From Effrenium voratum (taxonomy: Eukaryota; Sar; Dinophyceae; Suessiales; Symbiodiniaceae), in contig CAUJNA010001757.1 of NCBI GenBank assembly GCA_963377175.1, positions 390,489 to 454,488 on the forward strand: a DNA stretch of 64,000 nt, written 5' to 3'. The stretch's first letter is position 1; each line of letters begins with the position of its first letter. The translations under genes were made by a program, and so were the position numbers. This document shows positions 1 to 10,967 of the stretch, piece after piece. The notes under the pieces were generated by a model, which saw only the letters and a list, made by a program, of their open reading frames with translations, did no database searches and had not been told where the DNA came from.

Positions 1-1430
1 GCTGGACCTATGCTACGTACTCGCGCCTGTACACAACATTACCACGCAAACCAGGAGCCGTGAAATGCAATTGCAGCCTGCCCAGGCAGGACAGCAAAGA
101 GCTGGACAGGGCTTGCGGGCTCCGGGAGGACTGAGGAGCTCACTTGTTTTTTTCCGAGTTCAGTGGCAAAGTCCCATTCCCCACAACCGAGCGTTTTGAA
201 CCGGATGCAAAACAGGGTTGGACATGGGACTCCACGCGAGACCCGAGGAAAAAATAATGCCAGCCTGTTTTTTTCGGTCGACGGTCTTCGTGCGAACCAG
301 GGACAGGTGGCTCCATGCCGCCAGACAATGGGCAGCAGCTGGCAAACCGATCCAGCTCGGACAAGGCGGCAGTCCAAAACTGTGCGACATGCATTTATCG
401 AGAAACCATGGCCAGCTGCCGGGAAAATGTGAATAGGTCAATTTAGCAACAACTCAAAGGCAGCTCTTGGTTGTGGTACAAGGCGCAGGCAGATCGTTCA
501 GCAATGAGTCCAGCCTGGCACAAACCCTCTGCCAACAAGAAAGATTTGATGACGCCTCGGCCTGAAGTCCCCGTAAATAGTTTGTTAGCGCTCAAAACGC
601 TACGTGCTGGTTTGTGCGGTCATGCAGCTGCTGAATCTCTGGAACGACTGGGTCCACAACTCTTGCGCTGAATTTTGAAACAAAACAGAGTTGCCTTGCC
701 CGCACGAATCAAACTAGCCTCATTGGCCTTGCCCAAGACAATTGAAGACGGACGCATAGGGCCTGGGGCGCGCGCCGCTGTGTGCGAGCCAGCAGGGTGC
801 CCTCCAGCCTTAGTGCGGCCAAACCTTTCCTCAGGGAGGGGGTAGGCTTGACGTCCCACTTCGCCACTTTTTGAGTGCATCAAACACAAGAAAACTGGGG
901 CCAACCCTTCTCACCACCACGGCTCTATCACCTAACGGAAACCACTAAGTTTAGACATGAAAAAAACAAAAAAAAACTCCATGTTGGAAACTCCATGTTG
1001 GATGGGTGCGAGCCTGATGTGGCGCACGGCCCTCAGGGCGTCTGGCTGCTCCACGCGCCGGGCTAAGCGGCCCTCCTGGATCCATACGCCCCCAGAAAAA
1101 TGATCCAACAACGAGCAACTGAAATTTATTGAAGCAGACCGCACGCAGCAACATGCATCTAGTGCAGGTACCATATTCTGCCCAAACAATTTGCTGAGGG
1201 CATTCCCAACAGCAACAGAAATGGATTTGTCCGCGTTGAGTGTTCTGTCCACACAGGGCATGCAAGTGCGTCTATCTAAGGGGTCCAAAGTCGCGATTCC
1301 ACGCGACGTGGTGCAATTGTCGATCTCCAGCTGTGGCGGTGCATCTTTCTGAAGCAATTCGCATTTGTGAAAGCTGCAGGTGCTACTTTGCAGCTAAATG
1401 CTTGCTATGTGAGTTGCAGCAATGAAAGTG
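1..1430. other. No recognisable gene
   Basis: Short open frames occur on both strands, but none shows a domain, a repeat family or a length that sets it apart from chance. A 14-bp direct duplication containing ACTCCATGTTGGA lies at about 976-1002, just after an A-rich run. I see no RNA gene or mobile-element end here. Confidence 0.5.
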
Positions 1431-1435
1431 TACGT

Positions 1436-1690
1436 CACTTCGCGAACTGCTTTCGTACTCAAAAGTTACACATTCCAAGCTCCAGCTGCAGGAGCTCGCT
1501 CCGAATAGTACTTTAGCACTCAAGCCTTGCAATTTTCCAGCTCCGGTATGGGAGGGCACTTCGCGAGCTACTTTCGTGCTTGAAACTTGCAGTTTTAGAG
1601 TGCCAGAACAGGAGTGGGCTTGGGGTACTACTTTCGTTGCAACTTCCCTTTGCCTACAATTTTCGTGCTTAAAACTTTTTGAACTCTGCA
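1436..1690. repeat. Minisatellite, about four 60-bp units
   Basis: Imperfect tandem units with a period of 60-61 bp. The recurring core CTACTTTCG (or a near variant) appears near 1448, 1509, 1569 and 1628. The phrase CACTTCGCGA opens two of the units (1436 and 1557). The units are diverged, so the array is old. No coding function is apparent. Confidence 0.65.
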
Positions 1691-2009
1691 AAGTGCTTCG
1701 CGTACATTTGCGTTGTGGGGCGTTGCCAGGCAACTTCTCGGACTTCCCGAAATTATTAGAGTGCAGAAAAACAGCAAGACATCAAAACTGAACCCGCCAA
1801 AAAAATGCGAATTCACCTTGGCAAGTCCTGAATGACGCCAATCAGAGACGGCGTGAGCAACACAATGAAAGGGCTCATGAAGTAACAACCCTATTTAGGG
1901 ACTGCCGCAAGGAGTCGCAATTCGCATAGTGCCCGATCAAGCCTTCCTGGACGCAACCGTTCAGGCGAACTTTGGCCAACTTGTTCAAGGCAAAAGGACG
2001 TAAGCATTC

Positions 2010-2640
2010 TCAGGCTTTTCCGCTATCCGACAACATCCGAACGTTGTTCTTCATCATACAGAGTGAATTGTCTGAAAACCAACGCGAACGCTTGGTATCA
2101 TGCAACTCCCGCAGTACACCTATGAGATCGTGAAGGCCCAGTACTACGAGCTCTTCATCACATCCCTGCAAGATCCTAACATCCGGCCCAGTGGCCGAAG
2201 TCCATCCAGGATCTTCTTGATTGTGAAGGAGGATCCTGGGTAGAAAAGGAAGGCGCTGAACGCTTGTGCCCGTAAGATGATGAAGAAGCATTATGGCAGC
2301 TGGAAGACCGTTATGCGTCCGTATTGAAGAGTTTCCGCGTCGGACTCTTAAGCACGGCGCGGGGCGACAAGGCGGACAAGCTAAGGGCAAACGCCGAAGA
2401 GGCCGCTGTAACCATTCAGAAAACAACAATCAGGCGTCAAGGCAGCATGGCCATGGTTCCACCACCGATCAATCCTATTGGAGAAAGAGAAGCAAATCAC
2501 AACCGTGGCGCCAACAAGGCGAAGGACAAAGGAAATGATTCCGCAAGAACGACAAACGGAAAAAGGCCACACCAAAACCTTCGCCGTGGATCACAGCGCC
2601 GATGTACAGGAAGCCACACAGAGCCTTACTCGGGCGATTG
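2010..2640. other. Unassigned relic sequence
   Basis: Open frames of 110-140 codons exist on both strands. The plus-strand frame at 2324-2671 is rich in Lys, Arg, Asn and Gln. I recognise none of them. The stretch sits directly downstream (in minus-strand sense) of the KptA-like relic and may be its decayed C-terminal part, but I could not align it to the intact copy at 8061-10856. Confidence 0.3.
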
Positions 2641-3320
2641 GAGCTCTAGCGCTTGGTGGTCCGCAGGATGAAAGAGCGGTTCTTCTCACACAGACCATAA
2701 CAATGGTAGCCCACAGCCAACGACACCCCCCTCAGGTTGTGAATTTGGGTGACGTGATGCGCACCACCAATCATGTCTCCGATCGTAGGTGTCAACCGCT
2801 CGCGTAGCACATGAAACATTGCGACGCCGAAGTCCGAGTGTCCTGCCGTTGCGCGAAGGCAGCAAGGTCGTCTCCAACCCTTGTGGTCGAAAATGCTCTT
2901 TGTCGACCTCATGGCTGCGCCATGTGTCTTTCAGCGCGGCCCTTTCCTCCATACTGATATCCGCGCTCATATTGACAGCTAGGATCTGCTACCGGTACTT
3001 TGATATGTCACCAACTCGGCGATTGCACTGTGCCGTTGTTGATCCGACAGGTATGCAGGAAATATTTCGGTGTCGCTCATAGTGTCATCAATGTTTACCC
3101 AGCCGCCAGCATCGCCCTTCTACCATTGGTCGCTTGCTCGCGTCTCAACCCGATTTAGTGACCTGCGATCGAAATGCTCATCTGCATGCGGTCGTCTCAG
3201 TCTTCCTGAAACCTTTGTCTCTGGCTCTGCGGCGTCGTCCGGGTCCAGACCAGGATCGACGTCATCGCTTGGTTCAGCATTCCGCTTGGAAGATGATCCC
3301 GCGCCGCTGGCAATCATTTA
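2640..3320 (-). pseudogene. Decayed KptA/Tpt1-like domain from an older copia-family element
   Basis: Read on the minus strand, pieces in shifting frames match the 931-residue KptA-type ORF at 8061-10856. GGWVNIDD near 3,090 matches GGWVDIDA. GW-RP-C-R-T-GHSDFG near 2,840-2,880 matches the same spacing in the intact copy. A GD-IGGAHHVT segment matches GDSLGGAFHVT. The acidic Ser-rich stretch at 3120-3317 resembles the region ahead of the domain. Several frameshifts and stops show it is dead. The order relative to the relic at 4260-6320 is the same as in the young element, so both are probably one old insertion later split by the foldback repeat. The match is by eye, but several independent blocks agree. 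Confidence 0.7.
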
Positions 3321-3344
3321 GGGCCTGCCTCTAACAATAACTCT

Positions 3345-4025
3345 TTAGGCCAAGTCAATACCCATTTCAGACCAATTTGATACCAAATTTTATACCAATT
3401 TTATACCAATTTGACACCAATGTTTCCACCAACTTGATACCAATCAATACCAATTTCATACTTGTATATACCACATTTATACCAAATGTATACTCAATTT
3501 ATACCACGTGTATACCAATTTTAAACACATTGTATGCTACATTTATACCAATGTTATACATTGTTGGTACCACATTATACACATGTCATACCACATGTTG
3601 GCTCAGATGTCATACCCAGTTGGCATACAGCTTGTATAAAACAGTTATAAAAAGAGTATGAAATTGGTATGAAATTTGTATATTTCCGGGGATGCAAAAT
3701 TGGTATGAAATCTGGCTCCGCTGTTGGGATTTAATGGATTTATACAAATTTTGCGGCCCAGATTTCATACAAAATTCATGGAAATGTTCACACAAACGTT
3801 GTATCAATTATTCAGATTTTATACAAACGGGGTATGACATCTGAGCCTAAATATGGTATTACATGTGTATAAATGTAGTAACACAAAATGTATAACATTG
3901 GTATGACTGCAGCATACAATGTGTTTGACATTGGTATAAACTTGGTATAACTTTGGTATACATGTGGTATCAAATTGGTCTCAAATTGATATAAACATTG
4001 GTATCACATTGGTATCAACTGGTAC
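3345..4025. repeat. AT-rich foldback (inverted-repeat) element
   Basis: The left half is crowded with ATACCAATTT-like words and the right half with their complement (AAATTGGTAT). Exact inverted arms of 18 bp, starting GGCTCAGATG, lie at 3600-3617 and 3830-3847. Inner arms built on ATGAAATCTGG and CCAGATTTCAT flank a centre near 3,730. The outer ends also pair imperfectly. This is the shape of a decayed foldback or MITE-like unit made of short internal repeats. No coding potential is seen. It separates two parts of a retroelement relic, so it probably inserted there. Confidence 0.7.
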
Positions 4026-4259
4026 GAACTAATAGTGGCCCTGCCAGTAATTTGTAGTAACTATATCCACAATCAGGAAGAACAACTGCCCGAAATACCC
4101 CCTAGCACTGATAAAGAAGGGGGTCATTTATTGATAGAGGCAAGGCCTAAGCAATCATGTATGTTGCGGAGGTTCGTCCAGAGTGGAGAACCCGCGACCC
4201 TGCTTGCGATTCACGACTCATCCCCACCATGTTCTCAGCGAGCTTCCTTGAGACAAAAC

Positions 4260-6320
4260 TTCATGAAAGACGCCTCGACCTTCGGGCGATGCATTGAGGC
4301 AGTTCTTCTTGAAAATGAGCCATTATCTCGAAGAACCCGATCAGCATTTCCAGACCATCAGCTAACTTTTCTGCATTGTCTGTGCTGAACATGCTATAGA
4401 GCGTTTCGGCCCCAATGAACCATCGCATCCCTGAAGCATATATGCAGTGTTGCGATAGCCGGCCTCGATCTTGAATCGCATGTATGTAATCATACTGTCC
4501 CTCTTGGTCTCCCCTTCTAGCTGCTGCATATAACTGCTTCCCGGCCCCTCTTTTCAATATCTTCACAAGCACCTCGTCGAATTCCACCCCGCACGCCAGC
4601 CCATCCCGTGATAGGTGCTGTGAGCACTCAGCGAAGTATCGACAGAACAGGTCGGGCTTGGCCCCGTGATTACCACGTGCCCTTCGGCGATCAAGCCTTT
4701 TGCGTTGCAACACACACCTTCCCCGATTGTCTGCAATGGAAGGCTTCTTGTCCGGGCTGCCCCACGCAGCCCTTGCACATCACCTCACGCAGCTCGTCCT
4801 TCGAACATCTGAGTTCGAACCCAGCGCTCTCGCCCTTCTTTCTTCTGATGTCCTCGTACATGTGGCTCTTCCTGAAGTCTGCAGTGAATGTAGGCTTGTA
4901 CGAATAGCGCGCCTCGGATCATGCATGTCCTTGTGGGATGTTGAATACCAACTCGGGCTCATTCTCACACGCTGCTTCAAAATCGTTCACATGTTTGCCC
5001 GCGGAGGTTTTATTTCGCGCGCAGAGCAGACGATTGTTTCAATCATTTGGGTCACCAAATCCATGAGCTTGTCCGCCTGGACGCTGAGGTTCCCCGTCGC
5101 GCCATGGAAACGGGCGTCGTTGATTGGGACCTTCCGATGTTGTAGGCGGGATCAACAGTCCATTTGCTGCCCCGTTGCCCTCCGCATTCATATAGCGAGG
5201 CCCAAATGTGAACGGTCACTTGCACTTTCAACTATTTTTGTTGCCCTCTTCGTTCTTCGATCCACGGCGCCTGCAGCGCTGTAATTACAGAACTCGTAGT
5301 TCTCTTGAAGGTGTGACTGAAAGTTCTTGACGACATTCTTTGCATTTCGCAGATTGGGCGGCCAACCGGCGATGAGCAAACTGGTCCTCATCCTCAGCCA
5401 ATCCACAACCCACTCCGCACCAACGCTTTTCCTGTCGCCTTGATTTGCAAGGCTCCACCCTCATGCGAAAATTGATAGAGGCACGCCCAGCTGCAGCCAT
5501 GCATTGTTGTCTTTGCGCAAATGGGCATTGATGATCCTGTCTCCCTTGCTACGTTCATCCCACATCACCGGCTGCCGTGATCTTACGCAGGTGCTTCCCG
5601 CAGAACGTGATGTTCTCCGTCATTTTCTTGTTGTTGTGCCCGGGGTCAATTTCTGGATCAAAACCGTCCGGGACAATCGGTAAGCACGAGGCATTGTTCA
5701 TGTAGATCTTCACCTGGGTACATGCCCCGTTCATTGCTTGACCCGTCTCCAGCACGGTGCGGGCGCTTTTGAGTCTGGAACCGTGCTGAATCTGTTTCCG
5801 GTCCTCGCCGCCTTCCACGTCCTTTGGCAATGTGATCTTGTCATCCTTGATGACACAGTTGCCTCCTCCCCTGGTCATCCGAACCGCTAGCGCCACTGGG
5901 CTGAGGAGCTTGGTCCATCAGCGCCAGTCTTCGTGCTGCTCTTTGCCATTGCCTTGGCCTTTGGCTTTCCCCAGGCAGAAGTACCACCGGTCATGATCCA
6001 CCACACCGGCGTCTCGTCCTCGGGAAGCTTGTCCTTGAACAAACCACCTTGACAAGATCGAAGTTGGCTACATTGAGCCAATCGGGTTGTTGCGACTCGT
6101 GCAATTGACCAAGTCATGTAGACATGTTTCTTTTCGATACTTCATTTGACCGATCTTCTCCCTCAGGTGCAGCGGCTCTTGCAGGCGCGGCGATGGCTGG
6201 CATAGCCGATTTCAAAATCTCGTCGAGGACCGGGATGACATCACCATACCTCTTGATCTCGGTGTTGATGTCAGCCTGGAGGTTGCCTCTCACGATGTGC
6301 TTTATCGAGTTTGCCATGCC
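4260..6320 (-). pseudogene. Relic of the copia-family post-RNase H region
   Basis: Minus-strand frames, broken by frameshifts, match the C-terminal 1,000 residues of the long ORF at 10968-17174 in the same order. LPEDETPVWWIM (about 6,010) matches the PEDFVIGEEPTWWVM block. CENEPELVFNIP (about 4,960) matches CINEPDLRFNIP. YKPTFTA (about 4,890) is identical in both. FHGATGNL (about 5,105) matches FHGGRGDL. Near 4,640, FAEC is shared close to the C-terminal end. The function of this region is unknown even in the intact copy. The relic shows that the region is a stable part of the family and not a one-off capture. Confidence 0.75.
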
Positions 6321-6323
6321 TTT

Positions 6324-6745
6324 TCACCGGGCCAGAGGCTCTTTTAAACAAAGGCGGCCACCATCCAACTCTTTTTTGGGGAGAGGCCACCGGGCCAGAG
6401 GTCGATATAGCCGCTCTGGTTCAAGCCGACGCGGGGCGCGGTCGTTTGAGGCCAACCCTCTTCCTGGCCCGGGAAGTTGGTTGTGCTCTCGCCAATTGGA
6501 CCCTGAAATGCCTTCCGGCTTGGTCCCTTCGGGTTTTGGGTTGGGTTCGCATGAAACTGATTTCATTTCGGCCAAATGGTTGACGACTCCTCTCGATGGT
6601 TTCTTGCCGATTTCGATGCATGCACTCGCTCGAAGATTGGGAGCATTTTGCAATCTGGCCATGTTGCTTTGGATGAGCCTCTGATGTCTGGTAGTGTCCG
6701 CAGCCTGCCTGTTCCTTGTGAACCACATACGGGACGAACTAACGT
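6324..6745. other. Unassigned spacer between two relics
   Basis: A minus-strand frame (6324-6728) is rich in Arg and Pro and lies just upstream, in minus sense, of the post-RNase H relic. It has no recognisable domain. ACCGGGCCAGAGG-like words occur twice (about 6,327 and 6,388). Confidence 0.35.
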
Positions 6746-6783
6746 GTGATCTCCAACCTTGTGCCGCAGGGGCTCAACAATGA

Positions 6784-7084
6784 TGTCTACTCTTACCAGT
6801 GCAGCCTATGTATTTCGGGTTGCGTTCCTGTTTTTATTTTGGTAACTCCGCGGTGCATCAGAGACCCTGGATCACATCAGAACATTGTGCTTTGGTATTC
6901 TCGCCCATCGATTTGGGTTCTTTGGACACGAAACATGCTCTATGCCTGTACCAGGTCGAAGTGCGTGGCCGGATTTTTCAGATGCATATCCATTTGGATC
7001 AACATTTGGCTTGGTTTCGATGGGCCCGGGAGTTCTTGCTCAATGCCCTTAGCCTCGCTGAGCTTTATGCAGGGGGATATGGGG
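6784..7084 (+). pseudogene. 5' fragment of a C5 cytosine methyltransferase gene (motif I)
   Basis: The frame runs open from just after a stop at 6781 to the copia insertion point. Its last codons read ELYAGGYG, the start of DNMT motif I (SAM-binding, usually ...FAGGFGGW...). Joining base 7084 to base 24701, which removes the copia element and one TGGGG copy, gives ELYAGGYGGWSRA in the same frame, a full motif I. The rest of the enzyme lies at 24701-25842. Residues before motif I look like a variable N-terminal region I do not recognise. In life the enzyme would transfer a methyl group from SAM to C5 of cytosine in DNA. Here it is broken by the insertion and by later frameshifts. Confidence 0.85.
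7080..7084. repeat. Left target-site duplication TGGGG
   Basis: TGGGG precedes the left LTR and recurs exactly after the right LTR at 24696-24700. Five bases is the usual target duplication of Ty1/copia integrases. Confidence 0.9.
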
Positions 7085-7435
7085 TGTCAAGAGACGGCAA
7101 GGTGACGTCCCGTGGGACGCTGTCCACCGAACCCTCCAGCTGTAAATACCAACCACGTAGAAAGGTGTATACGGTCAAACCGTTATAGCCGAACCCGTGC
7201 AAATGTTGTAAGGGAGAAGGAATAATAGTTACAACAGTGGTCCTGACAAATGCAGCGCAAGCGAAGTGTTTTCCGCTCTCAATTGCCGATCACGTATGAA
7301 CGCAGCTACACATAAGATCTTGAACCTCACTTGTGACTTGAGCCAAATGGCAATCAATGGAACCTTGTAAGCAACACAAACACGGACCTCAGAACTGCTT
7401 CCCAATTTAGGCACGGGGCCAGGAGGGTTTTAACA
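7085..7435 (-). repeat. 3' LTR (left on the plus strand)
   Basis: 351 bp, TGTCAAG...TTAACA on the plus strand. On the element's own strand this is TGTTAA...TTGACA, with canonical TG/CA ends. It matches 24345-24695 at 349 of 351 positions as I read it. Confidence 0.95.
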
Positions 7436-7447
7436 TCCCCCATTTGG
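7436..7447 (-). promoter_or_regulatory. Polypurine tract
   Basis: On the element strand the bases directly before the 3' LTR read CCAAATGGGGGA, then TG of the LTR. A purine-rich tract in this place primes plus-strand DNA synthesis in LTR elements. It contains one T, as is common. Confidence 0.65.
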
Positions 7448-8060
7448 GTCGCATTGTTCATCATGCGGTCCAAACACCACAAAACGTTCCACTGGCCACG
7501 GCTTCAGCTACGAAACTGTGTCGAACACTCTTTCACTCGCTATCGCTACACCGTTCATTCATTGTGAAACCTGCCGGGTTCGATTGAAGATGAAACATGC
7601 ATCCGCAAATCGTAGCACATTCCCATATGCAGGTGTAATGTATACACTATCGTCACGTCATTTTACAACCATTGAACATCCCAGCTGCCGCATTTGCGCA
7701 TCGCGCAGCCGTCATCCACAGAAATGGGTTGGCCATAGAAGTTCAACAGCAGCGCCTGCTCGTAAGCAATCTGCATATCACCGGCAAAGAAATATCGGTG
7801 AGCAATCAATGCAAAACATAGCCATTCCAGGTACCATGAATAATATATGTAATGAAAAGAGAATCATCCATGAGGTAATAGTTCCATCCATGAATATCCG
7901 GAATGTCATAGTCGTCGGAATATGTAAATGTATACACATCAATTCATCTTGGACGCATGAAATCATATCATGATGTAGAGTCGTTTTATCCCAATGACGT
8001 TGATGAGACGCAAGCAACAGATGGGGACTAGCCCACATCGCGCCGCAATCAACATCTGCA
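7448..8060. other. 3' untranslated stretch of the copia element
   Basis: About 600 bp between the stop of the KptA-type ORF and the polypurine tract. It is more AT-rich than the coding part. Open frames of about 150 codons on each strand show no domain, so I treat them as chance. Confidence 0.5.
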
Positions 8061-10856
8061 TCACGCATACCTGTCCCCAATGGACAGTCTGTGGGTACGT
8101 CGACGGAACTCTTCGTCCAAATTCTTTTGGGCTTCTCGCGCCCGGACACACTTCTTGTTATGATCTTCTGGTATCCAATGCCCCTTTCGGAGGCACCAAT
8201 CCAGCAGAGGTGTGTCGCATTTATTCGGGTCGGTGGCTGCAATAATGGCGCTCACATTGACCGAATAACCATATTTGCCAAGGTTCAAGCCATCCCTTAC
8301 GAACGATATATATTTACAGTTGAAAGCCAGGGAGAAGCATCTGTAAATAATATCACCCACCGGGCGCACGCGATCCTTGACCAGGAGCTTCATTTCGTCC
8401 TTGGTGACGTCGAGGATTCTCGCTGCAATCCACAGCTTGTAGAATATGTATAATCCCTCGCACTTGCACACCATCATACGAATGTATTCTTCACGCTCCT
8501 CAGCCGACCGGAAGATCCTTGTCCGAACATTCTCGGATTGAGAAATCTTCAGTACCGTTGATGGCAAAAGGATCCCTTCCTGATCGTGCTCAGTCATGTT
8601 GGGGTACTTCTTGAAGTCGTTGTGGTAAGGGCAGCTTGGCTTCCCTTCGAGCGCGGCATTGACCGTTCTCTCTTCACCACCTTCGAACATCCCCCACATC
8701 TTTGACATCTGCAGTGCGATGAATCCCGCCATGTATTGAGCTTCGCGCGGCTCATCAAGGCAAATCGCCATCCGCTGGGTATTTATGATATCCCGTGATG
8801 CCAAGTCATTGTCGCGGTATTGCCAACCGCCATCTTCCTCCTCAGACATGCAGCCGGACGTGTATCCTTGCGTGTCCATGTCGTCTTCTTCAGGAACGTC
8901 TTCTGCCTCATCATCCTCTTCCTGTGCTGCCGCATCAAGGTTGGCTTCGTCTTGTGCGCGCCTGGCATCACCCGAGACATTGGGCCTTTGGTGGTCCTCA
9001 TCGTCGTCGGAACTGATGTGGATGTAGAATCTCCCGGTAGAGATCAATTGCGCCCCACATTCCAGGCACACACAGAAGCATGTGGGAATCGCGGTCGCAC
9101 ATGACGGACATATCCGGCACCTCAGTCCTTCCCATGTCTCGTCATTCAGGATGACGACTTTGCTGATCTCGTCCCTGACCTCGTTGGTCTGCGCATCAAA
9201 CTCCTCCATCTTGTTTTCGCGAAATAGTTCGCATGCACGATCAACCATGTCTTTGATGTAGTGCAGATTGTCGGCACCTGCCTCGGTCTCAGGCATCCTC
9301 TCGTTGATCTTCGCGACGTTCTGGAGGAACATCGCAGCCGATTCCTGGGAGGAGTTGACGAAACCCGGACAGATCTCGTTTTCCACACATTTTGAGTACG
9401 CTCGCTTAATGTCCCCGTACTCCAGGCGTTTCCCTCCTTTGCTTTTGCCAATCCAAATGGACTTGACCTCATAGAACGGGATCACGTCAAAGACCATGAA
9501 TGTCCCATTTGCCGCGACTCCAGCTCCATACCGCGCGAGGGTTGCACTGGGAATGTAGATGATCGCAATCGGATCCCCCGACCTTACGTTTCGTAGCGTC
9601 ACCTTCGTTGCTACGTTCATCTCATCCCATGGAGCAAATGCTCCGAAGTGCAATGCTAGCCTGTTTCCGCCATCGATCCCGCCGGGGACTAGCCCACAGC
9701 GTACGATGCTTGGCAGGTTCTCCACATACGTCACATGGAATGCTCCTCCGAGAGAATCACCCATTCTTGCGGAATACCTATTTGCCAGTGCGGATGAGCT
9801 CATGAATCCAAAATCACTGTGACCAGTTGTGACTCGGATGCACCAAGGCCTGTACCATCCATCGCATCTGTTGAACATCCTGTCGATGTCATCCCGATCC
9901 AGGCCAGCATTGTTCATCTCCTCCCTGGCCGCCTTCATGTCATTCGGGTTCATGACGCTTGGAAACCTTGCTGCCAGGACCTGAAATCTTGATTTCTTGT
10001 GTCCGGACTCCTGCCACTTGATCACTTCCATGATGCCCATGTATCGTTTTGCTCTCGAAGTTGAAGGCGGGAATATGTCGTTGTTGCGGTCGTCAATGAC
10101 TGCGTCGATGTCGACCCATCCACCTTCATCGCATCTGAAAACACTTCCTCGGCAATTGCCGATTTTGTGCCGAAGGACTCTGCATAGGTTGTGAGATAGC
10201 TGGTTTGCTTGATCTTTCGTAGCAAATACCGAGCGATCGTTGCCAATCTTGCATAGTGGAGCACCGTCAAAAGGAGCAACGCAGAAATTGACGCTCTTGC
10301 CAAGCTGCAGCACATCCACCTGCTCAAGGTTGGCACCCTTGGGAAAGTACTTGGGGTCAACAATAGACGCGTACGCCCATGGCATATGCACATCACTCAC
10401 GTCGCCGTACTTCGGGATGTAGCATGGGATGGTGTCACACCCTCGCTCTAGCGTCGTCTTGAATGTTCTGTTGTCCCCGCACGGATTGAAGGTGAGGTCC
10501 ACGCCACCGCATTGTAGCTCTCCTCCCTCAGCCGTGTCAGCCATCTCCACCAGGTTGATGGTATAGCTATACATCTCTATTGTCTCTTTCCCTTCTTGTC
10601 CTCCTTTCTTGCGTTCCTTGGACGTCGATGAGGACGGCTCTTCCGTATCCCCCATTTCTTCATCCGAGGAAACATGATCGCTGCTGAGAAGTTCACGGAT
10701 CTTCTTCATCGCCTTCTCATTCCCAGCAGCCTCCTCATGGTTCTTGCAGTCGCCGTCGTGGGCCAGGTTCGCGCATCTCATGCAAATTCCCATCTCTCCC
10801 ATGCACTTTTCCATTGAGACTAGGATTCCGAGTGCCGCTCTCCGCCCATCAATCAC
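8061..10856 (-). CDS. Retroelement ORF with KptA/Tpt1 RNA 2'-phosphotransferase domain
   Basis: 931 residues. Residues about 220-470 carry the KptA/Tpt1 pattern in order: LSHNLCRVLRH, GGWVDIDAV, a KSRFQV block, IRVTTGHS, FHVT (family HGT), a GL motif (CGLVPGG), and NGTFMVFDVIPFYEV near the end. Known family members use NAD+ to remove an internal 2'-phosphate left in RNA by tRNA-type ligation. The segment between RFQV and GHS is longer than usual, and HGT is changed to HVT, so activity is not certain. A Cys-rich zinc-ribbon-like segment (CRICPSC...CLECG) follows at about 578-605, then an acidic linker (about 620-660) and a C-terminal part I do not recognise. The first listed codon is GTG. The frame is actually open back to a TGA at 10968-10970, so the ORF may be the tail of one polyprotein with its upstream neighbour. 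Confidence 0.8.
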   Translation of the reverse strand: MIDGRRAALGILVSMEKCMGEMGICMRCANLAHDGDCKNHEEAAGNEKAMKKIRELLSSDHVSSDEEMGDTEEPSSSTSKERKKGGQEGKETIEMYSYTINLVEMADTAEGGELQCGGVDLTFNPCGDNRTFKTTLERGCDTIPCYIPKYGDVSDVHMPWAYASIVDPKYFPKGANLEQVDVLQLGKSVNFCVAPFDGAPLCKIGNDRSVFATKDQANQLSHNLCRVLRHKIGNCRGSVFRCDEGGWVDIDAVIDDRNNDIFPPSTSRAKRYMGIMEVIKWQESGHKKSRFQVLAARFPSVMNPNDMKAAREEMNNAGLDRDDIDRMFNRCDGWYRPWCIRVTTGHSDFGFMSSSALANRYSARMGDSLGGAFHVTYVENLPSIVRCGLVPGGIDGGNRLALHFGAFAPWDEMNVATKVTLRNVRSGDPIAIIYIPSATLARYGAGVAANGTFMVFDVIPFYEVKSIWIGKSKGGKRLEYGDIKRAYSKCVENEICPGFVNSSQESAAMFLQNVAKINERMPETEAGADNLHYIKDMVDRACELFRENKMEEFDAQTNEVRDEISKVVILNDETWEGLRCRICPSCATAIPTCFCVCLECGAQLISTGRFYIHISSDDDEDHQRPNVSGDARRAQDEANLDAAAQEEDDEAEDVPEEDDMDTQGYTSGCMSEEEDGGWQYRDNDLASRDIINTQRMAICLDEPREAQYMAGFIALQMSKMWGMFEGGEERTVNAALEGKPSCPYHNDFKKYPNMTEHDQEGILLPSTVLKISQSENVRTRIFRSAEEREEYIRMMVCKCEGLYIFYKLWIAARILDVTKDEMKLLVKDRVRPVGDIIYRCFSLAFNCKYISFVRDGLNLGKYGYSVNVSAIIAATDPNKCDTPLLDWCLRKGHWIPEDHNKKCVRAREAQKNLDEEFRRRTHRLSIGDRYA

Positions 10857-10967
10857 TCGCTGCTTCTTCTCTTCTTTCTCAACGTTGGGCTGAGAGCTTC
10901 GCCTCGGGTCTGGTACTTGACCAAGACCGTCACCTTCACTCTCTGTTCTCGGAGTTCTTGCACGTGA

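Noticed and set aside
7518..7973. A 151-codon plus-strand frame between the left LTR and the KptA ORF
   Set aside because: It has no motif and lies in the 3' untranslated part of the copia element on the opposite strand.
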